Shown one piece after another: positions 58,214-64,000 of a stretch of 64,000 bases of DNA (position 1 is its first letter; each line of letters starts with the position of its first letter). The notes beneath the pieces are model-generated. The model saw only the letters and a list, made by a program, of their open reading frames with translations, did no database searches and was not told the DNA's origin. The position numbers and the translations under genes were made by a program. The stretch lies in contig NC_081831.1 in NCBI RefSeq assembly GCF_030867095.1, forward strand, positions 46,189,319 to 46,253,318. Reading direction: 5' to 3'. The DNA is from Alligator mississippiensis (Eukaryota; Chordata; Crocodylia; Alligatoridae).

Positions 58214-59488
58214 TTAGGAAATATAACATTTATATCTCAGCATTGAGAATTCACTTTCCTCACACACTGTAAATTTAAAATTTGCTTAACCCCTACACAC
58301 AGATTCTCCTCCCACAGGAAACACAAAGTTTCAGAAGCTGATTTCAGAAAAATTACCTTTTACTACTGGGTAAAAACATGACTGTATGTGCTTGTTCTGC
58401 TTTTCTATTTTAGAAGAAGAGGTTCTGTTTGAAAACAAACAGTTGTTATAACTTAGTGTGATTATAGCAACACTGCCACAAATAACCTAATCCTTTTAAA
58501 ATAATTTTTACCTTATTGTGGTAAAATGGCCTGGGGCTTCCCCACCTGATAAGCTCTCTGTAATATAAATGAAATGATACAATAAGTAAGTCCTCTGTAT
58601 TAAAAATTAAATAATAGATTAAGGAAAATGGTGCATGTATAAAGTAAAATATAACTGTATTAAAATAGTCAGCACTAAAAGACACCTCCACTCCCTTTTA
58701 GTCTTAAAACATGTGGTGATCTGGACACACCAGGCCGCTTGTTTTTTTATCTTTATAACACACACCCCCATCACCCCTATGCCATAACACAATCTGTGAG
58801 AATATATCTTTTTAAATTCAGTCTTTATTTCCCTTAAAAACTTTTATAATATTTTATTAGTTTATTTTGTGAAACCTTCTTCTAAGAAGTGTTTCTTATC
58901 ATATCCAGTGACCGTTATGCATTGTCGACCGGAAAATAGTGTATGTATAAAGTAAAATATAATTGTATTAAAATAGTCAGCACTAAAAGACACCTCCACT
59001 CCCTTTTAGTCTTAAAACATGTGGCTATCTGGACACACCAGGCTGCTTGTTTTTTTATCTTTATGATACACACCCCCGTCATCCCTATACCATACACAAT
59101 CTGTGAGAATATATCTTTTTAAATTCAGTCTTTATTTCCATTAAAAACTTTTATAATATTTTATTAGTTTATTTTGTTAAACTTTCTTCTAAGAAGTGTT
59201 TCTTATCATATCCAGTGACCATTATGCCTTGTCGGCCTTATCTTTACAGCAGGCCTTTTGGTAAGAGATAACTTATGGTCATTTTTTTTTTTTTGAGGTC
59301 TGTTTTATCTTTATAACAAGACCCCCACTGTACTCATTCCAATTGGTTCAGCATTGTTCTTGGGAAGTCTGAGGCCTCTGAAACCCCTGCCAATTGGTTG
59401 GGGGTGTTGGGGCGGGTTGTTAGAGGGGTCACATCACCACCCTACCACCCCATAGGCCATGCCTGTGCTCCGGCGTAGGGGGGGTTAG
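58214..59488. other. AT-rich right flank of the Polinton genes
   Basis: No gene is recognised. It contains the 308-bp tandem duplication and, next to the TIR, a GC-richer part with CACCACCCTACCACCCC-like words. It may hold the promoter of the minus-strand block. Confidence 0.6.
58623..59238. repeat. 308-bp tandem duplication in the Polinton
   Basis: Two adjoining copies, 58623-58930 and 58931-59238, each start GGAAAAT(G/A)GTG and end ATGC(A/C)TTGTCG(A/G)CC. They differ at only a few positions by eye. It is non-coding and AT-rich. Confidence 0.95.
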
Positions 59489-59887
59489 AGTGGTCAGGGA
59501 CCTGATAGGCCATAACAGCACCATGTGATCTAGGGCGGCTCTTGCAGCATGAGGGGTTGGGCTTTGAGGGTCTGCCTGGGTTGTCCTTCTGACATCATGA
59601 ACCATGTTGTGTTGGTGTCACACACCACGTGACTGGGGTCAGGGGCAGAGTTGCTGATGTCATGCACCACGTGGCCGGGGTCAGGGGCGGAGTTGCTGAC
59701 GTCATGCACCACGTGACCGGGGTTAGGGGCGGAGTTGCTGACGTCATGCACCACGTGACCGGGGTCAGGGGGTGTGGTTGGTGACATCACACCATAAAAG
59801 GGAAAGGGGCGGAGCAAAGGGGGCGGGACTTCCGGTCCCGCCCACCTGTCACATTTGCATTGAAGGGCAGAGAGCCTTTATACTACT
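59489..59887 (-). repeat. Polinton TIR, right (399 bp)
   Basis: The inverted copy of the left TIR, longer because a 42-bp unit (GTCATGCACCACGTGACCGG...) occurs three times, at 59659, 59701 and 59743, against one at left. Sites seen are octamer ATTTGCAT (59853-59860), GGGCGGGACTTCCGGTCCCG (GC box with an Ets-type core, about 59821), CCATAAAAGG (59792-59801), and repeated TGACGTCA and CACGTG. Confidence 0.95.
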
Positions 59888-59893
59888 CATGTG
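59888..59893. repeat. 6-bp Polinton target duplication, right
   Basis: CATGTG, partner of CCTGTG at 46809-46814. Confidence 0.75.
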
Positions 59894-60447
59894 CAGCCAC
59901 CATGTGTAACCCACAGGGCAGCATGTGCAGTAGCCAGAACCTGAATCAGTGGATGGAGGTGCTTGTGAAGAGAGTCAGGGAGGCAGAACAGCGGGGGCAG
60001 GGGGACGTGGAAGATGGGGATCCACTGTCCCATGATAGTACGCCATCCACTAGCCAGTCTCCTCCTCCACCACAGGCACTGCCAATGTGCACCAAGGGCA
60101 TAGCTTCCATGGTGGGTCAAGAGGCACCAATTCCCACCGTCAGGCAGGTAGCAGTCAGGCCTTGGTAGCTGCCTATGTTTCCAAGGATGTGGAGCCACTG
60201 CTGTGTGGCCCCTTTGCCTACTGGGCAAACCGCAGCCAGATGTGGCCGAATCTGTCCACGGTTGCCTGAAAACACCTGTCCTGTTCACTGACCAGTGTTC
60301 TGAGCAAGAGGGTGTTCAGCATTTCTGGGGATGTAGTGACACCCCACAACACCTGCTTGGATCCTGGTTTGGTGGAACAGATGGTGTTCCTCAAGATGAA
60401 CTTCCTGCTGCTGGAATTCCCTAAGCTTCAGGTGCAGAGGGAGTGAA
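59894..60447 (+). pseudogene. hAT transposase, C-terminal part
   Basis: The remainder of the transposase beyond the Polinton. A segment with NLNQWMEVLVKRVREAEQRG (about 59938) and a Ser/Pro linker lead to the hAT C-terminal dimerisation domain: GPFAYWANRSQMWPNLSTVA (about 60208), then KRVFSISGDVV (about 60306) and DPGLVEQMVFLKMNFLLLEF (about 60363), which matches the family pattern FS.aG.vv...R..L.p..v..lvfl..N. Stops and frame changes interrupt it near 60166, 60270 and 60300. It has the same strand and order as 46123-46808. Confidence 0.72.
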
Positions 60448-60921
60448 TGCCACCCTCCTAACTCTGTCCACACCTATTTCTTTTTTTTTTTGTTTTTAAA
60501 AAGCCAGTTAATGTCCTGCTCACAGAGCTGGATGGAGCATTCACTGCATCACCAGGAAGCAGGGGACTAACATGTCTATTCTGAGCTCCTGTGCCAGGAT
60601 GAACTTGGAGGTATGTGCTGGGACTAAGGGAAAGAAGGACACCCCAGGTCCTGGGCATGATGATGAAAATTGCACTCTGCCAGGTTTGGGAAAGCCTGGT
60701 AAGACTGCTGGTGGTGCAGCAGCTCCAGGAAATGCCAGGACCGAGGATCCCCCTGATGAAAAGCGGATAGAAGGTGCCATAACCTCTAGCTACCACAACC
60801 TTGCACACAGTCCTGGCTGGGGAAATCCCAGACCAGTCACATCTTTGACAGGCATGAAGCTTGCTAGTTGCAGTGGAGTTGTGAGGCTCCAGGTGAGCTC
60901 AGCTTAGCTGCTTGGGATGCC
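60448..60921. other. hAT 3' non-coding part, nothing recognised
   Basis: It follows the transposase end. A T-rich tract lies at about 60478-60497. An open frame at 60572-60907 has no recognisable domain. Confidence 0.45.
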
Positions 60922-61905
60922 AGCTTTTGGGTTGAAAAACCCTTTGTCAGGCTAAGGAAGCACCTGCAGCTGGTGTGTGTGCTGTTCCTGGATGGAAGCA
61001 ATAGTAAAGAAGCCAGAGGCTGGCATGCAATGCAGGAAAGAAAGCCAGTCCGTGAAAATGGAAATGGAGGTGTCAGAGGGTGAGGGACAGGCTGGGGTAT
61101 GGGGGAAAGTGGGATGTAGCAGCACGGGTAAAAGTGGAGAGGTAGCTGGGGAGTCAGATGTCTGGCAGGTTGTAGTGTGTCAGAATTCCACTGTCTAATC
61201 TATATTGAGTCCATGAGTTTCTGTACCTAGCAGGCTGATGAAGTGAAGCTCATAGGCCCAGCTGTGAGAAGTGGTTTGTAAATTTAGTGTCAGGATCAGG
61301 CCTGAGAAACTAGTGACAGAGGGTTTTTGGTTTGGGTTTTTTGGGGTTTTGTTTTTTTGTTTTTTGTTTTTGTTGTTTGTGAGGAATGTGCCCCCACAGG
61401 TAGCTGGGCATTCTTGTGTTTGATAGATTCTAGTGTGCAATTTGTAGGGGTACTGGAGATTGTTGGTAGGTTTTGTGTTTTGAGCTGTAGGAAGTTGGCT
61501 TCAGTTCTGGTGATAAGGTGAGGTTAGCAAGGTTCGGTGCTTATTTGAATTTACAAACCACTTTTCAGAGCCGGGCCTCTGAACTTCAGTTCAGCAGCCT
61601 CCTAGGTACAGAAACTCATGGACTCAATATAGACAGTGGATTTATCATACACTGCAACCTGCCAGCCATCTGACTCCCCAGGTACCTCTCCACTTTAACC
61701 TATGCTGCCACATCCCCTTTCCCTCCCCTCCACCCCAGCAGGTCCCTCACCCCGAGACCTCCATTTCCATTTTCACTGACTGGCTTTCTTGCCTGAATGC
61801 CAGCCTCTGGCTTCTTTACTATTCCTTCCATCCAGGAACAGTACACAGGCAGACCAACTGCAGGTGCCTCCTCAACCTGACGAATGGTTTTTCAACCCAA
61901 AAGCT
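60922..61905. repeat. Long inverted repeat (arms ~360 bp, loop ~262 bp)
   Basis: Left arm 60922-61285 (AGCTTTTGGGTTGAAAAACC ... GTGGTTTGTAAATT) matches the reverse complement of the right arm 61548-61905 over its whole length at roughly 80-85% by eye. The loop (61286-61547) is G/T-rich with a GTTTTT run. It is a potential hairpin of about 1 kb inside the hAT element. Confidence 0.88.
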
Positions 61906-62329
61906 TGCTAAGATATGTTTCTATAACTATTCAGTTTTTAAAAAATAATAAACATATAAACATAAACACACAACATAACCCATCACCCACCACAAGTATC
62001 ACATCATTTATACGTCCAAAACAACATCTTTATTTCTACCATTCAATTATTTTATAAAAATTCTCATTTCATTAACCATAAACTGCTTAGCCCCACTGGA
62101 CAATCAAGAAAAACCCCTCTTCATAAAATCAAAACACAACTGCTCACTGTCCTGGCTTTCTGTAACTCTTCAGTTGGTCTACTAAAAGATACCAGATTAA
62201 TCCAAAGGACCTTGTCTGCTAGTGCTATGTCTTTAGGCCAACACCCCTAGCACCTGACTGGAAAGACACATGGCCCTGGGCACATCTAAGTCCCAGGGCT
62301 GGGGCTGGCAGCGAGAGTTCTCTGGCAGC
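61906..62329. other. hAT 3' part, AT-rich
   Basis: No gene. It has A/T-rich sequence with AATAATAAACATATAAACATAAAC repeats near 61945, then mixed sequence before the tandem units. Confidence 0.5.
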
Positions 62330-62810
62330 TGCTGGACAGGAAAGGAAAGAAAGGCTCTAGTCTGTGACAGTTTGGCTGCCTGACATGCTGCTTGTGCTAC
62401 TGTGCTGTTTACTAAGTTATTACCTATTGTCATTTAAAGTGGTAGACCAGACTGAGACTATAGGGGAGGAGAAGACCTCACTGGGGTACACTACCATGTC
62501 ATGTAGCGACCCCAGTGGCAGTGCAGGCGCACCTTAACACATGCACACACAGTCACACAGTGAGTGCACACCTTAACACACATGCTGGAGAAAAAGCTGC
62601 TGCAGGAGAGGAAAGAAAGGCTCTGTCACATTTTGGCTGCCTGAGATGCTTCTGGTGCTACGGTGCTGGAGCTCACTAAGTTATTTTATTACCTATTGTT
62701 ATTTAAAGTGGTGGACTGGGCTGAAGCTTTTGGGGAGAAGGAGACCTCACTGGGGCACACTACCATGTCACGTAGAGGCCCCAGCACCACTGAGGGTGCG
62801 CCTTAAAACA
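62330..62810. repeat. 266-bp imperfect tandem units (2 copies)
   Basis: GGAAAGAAAGGCTCT starts comparable blocks at 62344 and 62610. Both continue through TTGGCTGCCTGA(C/G)ATGCT, ACCTATTGT(C/T)ATTTAAAGTGGT, GAGACCTCACTGGGG and CACTACCATGTCA. Confidence 0.85.
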
Positions 62811-62824
62811 TAGTGTCACCCATG

Positions 62825-62962
62825 TCATGAGTTTTGCTTGGCAGCAGCCTGAGGTGCAATTTCCCAGAAACCCTTGCACCTCTCCCCCTTGAAGCCTTGC
62901 AGGCTTCATGTCCCCAGCAGGGGGTAACATGTTTGCAGTTTTCACCCTGCTGTGTCTACACA

Positions 62963-63005
<43 letters not shown>

Positions 63006-63290
63006 ACATCTCATGAGTTTTGCTTGTCAGTAGCCTGAGGTACAGAGAAACCTCTGTACCTATCTCCTTGAAACTTGTCAGGCTTTATGGCCTCAGCAGG
63101 GCCTAGCCTGTCTGCAGTTTTCACCCCACTGTGCCTTAACACACACACAGTGTCACCTATGTCATGAGTTTTACTTGTCAGCAGCCTGAGGTGCAATTTC
63201 CCAGAAACTCCTACACCTATATCCTTGAAGTTTGGCAGACTGCATAGCCTCAGATGGAGCTACCATCTCTGCAAGTTGCATCCAAATTAG
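62825..63290. repeat. ~150-190-bp tandem units (3 copies)
   Basis: CATGAGTTTTGCTTG-type starts are at 62825, 63012 and 63163. Each is followed by CAG(C/T)AGCCTGAGGT, CCTTGAA, AGGCTT and CTGCAGTTTTCACC words. Units are joined by CA-rich tracts. Confidence 0.85.
62958..63007. repeat. (CA)n microsatellite
   Basis: A CA run with two TACACA interruptions, at a unit junction of the tandem array. Confidence 0.95.
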
Positions 63291-63476
63291 CTAAGAATTG
63301 ACAAAGTTATAGGCAGTTTCATGCTTTCCCATAATAGCCTATGGGCGAAATGGTGAAAGAACGTTGAAACAGTTTTGACAAAACAGAACAGTGGTTTCAA
63401 AATGAAATGAAACTCAGAATGAAACACGGTTCCATTGAAATGTCAAAATGGAATGGTGCCTCTTTGCACAGCCCTA

Positions 63477-63484
63477 CTGTGTAT
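63477..63484. repeat. 8-bp target duplication of the hAT element, right
   Basis: CTGTGTAT, partner of CTACGTAT at 45361-45368. Confidence 0.6.
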
Positions 63485-64000
63485 GGTGAAGTTACTAGAA
63501 ATCTATGTCCTAAAACTTTCTGTAATTAAGAGTAAAAAACAGAAAGGCACAATAGAAGAATTTTTATGCTTGAGTTCTGTTTGCTTGGCACAACTACATT
63601 TAAACTACTAAGCATGGAAATTTAACTGCAAGCACCTGTGTGTAGAGTTATGATTAATACTCACTGGTTTCAATTTCTATATAGGCTTGGTGAACCTCAG
63701 TTAATTGAGATGGCACCTGTTAAAATAATCCACAATTTAATATCACATTCATAAATCCTGACCTTTTATGTATAACACTATATTTTACAGCTGTATTGGC
63801 TTAGAGTTAGCATGAAGAATGAGCAAATCATCAACTTTTGGTATTATAGGATACACCTTTTGGCCATGCTATGGAGCTATTGTGGAGATAAATCAGTATT
63901 TCGTACAACTATTTGCTGTAACACTTACATACATTAGTGATAGTTATTTATTCAAATGATAGTCTGGCCTTGCACAGTACCAGTTTTTTGGTTGAAAGGC
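63485..64000. other. AT-rich flank, nothing recognised
   Basis: No gene or repeat landmark was seen to the end of the window. Confidence 0.6.

Larger units (their letters stand above)
46815..59887. mobile_element. Polinton/Maverick (fossil, 13.07 kb)
   Basis: A virus-like self-replicating DNA transposon with AG...CT ends, TIRs of 318 and 399 bp and a 6-bp target duplication. It carries the full Polinton core: integrase, protein-primed family B DNA polymerase, packaging ATPase, adenain-like protease and capsid genes. Genes are in two convergent blocks meeting at about 51500. It is somewhat shorter than the usual 15-20 kb. By eye the TIRs are about 95% identical apart from two extra 42-bp units at right. 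Several frames look whole and others are broken, about half a dozen breaks overall. It is younger than the hAT it interrupts. Confidence 0.96.
45369..63476 (+). mobile_element. hAT DNA transposon split by a Polinton
   Basis: Ends read CAGGACTGTGAAATTTT (left) and, reversed, TAGGGCTGTGCAAAGAGG (right), matching hAT-type CAGGGCTGTGCAAA termini. GAAAC/TTTCA-rich subterminal repeats lie inside both ends. An 8-bp duplication flanks them. Parts of one hAT transposase lie on either side of the Polinton (46123-46808 and 59894-60447), in the same direction. Minus the 13.07-kb Polinton, the hAT copy is about 5 kb. A TATA-type box (GCATAAAAGG, about 45690) lies upstream of the coding part. The copy is old and inactive. 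Confidence 0.78.

Noticed and set aside
62760-63196. Possible CRISPR-like array
   Set aside because: Units are 150-190 bases, imperfect, joined by CA tracts and inside a vertebrate hAT element; there is no short repeat/unique spacer alternation.
1-64000. tRNA or rRNA genes
   Set aside because: No tRNA-type A/B boxes with cloverleaf pairing or rRNA core words were noticed by eye; a covariance-model scan would be needed to exclude a degenerate copy.

Overview
The window looks like repeat-dense, non-coding chromosomal DNA from a sauropsid vertebrate, most likely a crocodilian, with a turtle as the second choice. This rests on several long CR1 LINE copies whose 3' ends carry 8-bp ATCTATGA-type tails, on hAT DNA transposons, on a gamma-like endogenous retrovirus (ERV) and on a Polinton/Maverick. 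I see no secure host gene, rRNA, tRNA or CRISPR array. Nearly all the coding potential belongs to mobile elements. Family names come from visible motifs and remembered family features, not from database searches.

Layout. 1-4.8 kb is AT-rich DNA, then a possible solo LTR and a 122-bp pyrimidine-rich tandem repeat. 4.8-6.8 kb is CR1 copy 1 (plus strand), followed by a foldback element at 6.9-7.7 kb. 7.7-16.9 kb has no recognisable gene, only a promoter/LTR-like stretch, GC-richer islands and simple repeats. 16.9-20.7 kb is a decayed LINE on the minus strand with a zinc-knuckle ORF1 and an endonuclease fragment, probably Tx1/L1-like. CR1 copy 2 (minus, 20.73-22.8 kb) abuts it. A fragment of another LINE lies at 23.3-24.1 kb.

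Nest 1, 25.08-34.84 kb: a small hAT-type element, flanked by near-identical 8-bp duplications, was entered by an ERV of about 7.4 kb. The 5' LTR of that ERV was later entered by a truncated CR1 (copy 3). The ERV has paired LTRs, a tRNA-Leu-like primer site, gag, pro-pol and an env remnant, and it is broken in many places. Between the nests are a short palindromic foldback (35.1-35.4 kb), CR1 copy 4 (37.8-40.3 kb), two LTR-like stretches and an old CR1 tail (44.2-44.7 kb).

Nest 2, 45.37-63.48 kb: an approximately 5-kb hAT transposon with 8-bp flanking duplications was split inside its transposase gene by a 13.07-kb Polinton. The Polinton has terminal inverted repeats (TIRs) and a near-perfect 6-bp target duplication. 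Its plus-strand block (integrase, penton-like protein, small basic protein, major capsid protein, adenain-like protease) converges on a minus-strand block (two unassigned proteins, packaging ATPase, protein-primed DNA polymerase, and a basic repeat protein). Some reading frames look whole and others are broken, roughly half a dozen breaks in all, so it is a fossil. Its TIRs carry octamer, CArG, GC-box, CRE and E-box-like sites, most of them mirrored at both ends. The rest of the hAT element holds a long inverted repeat and two families of tandem units.
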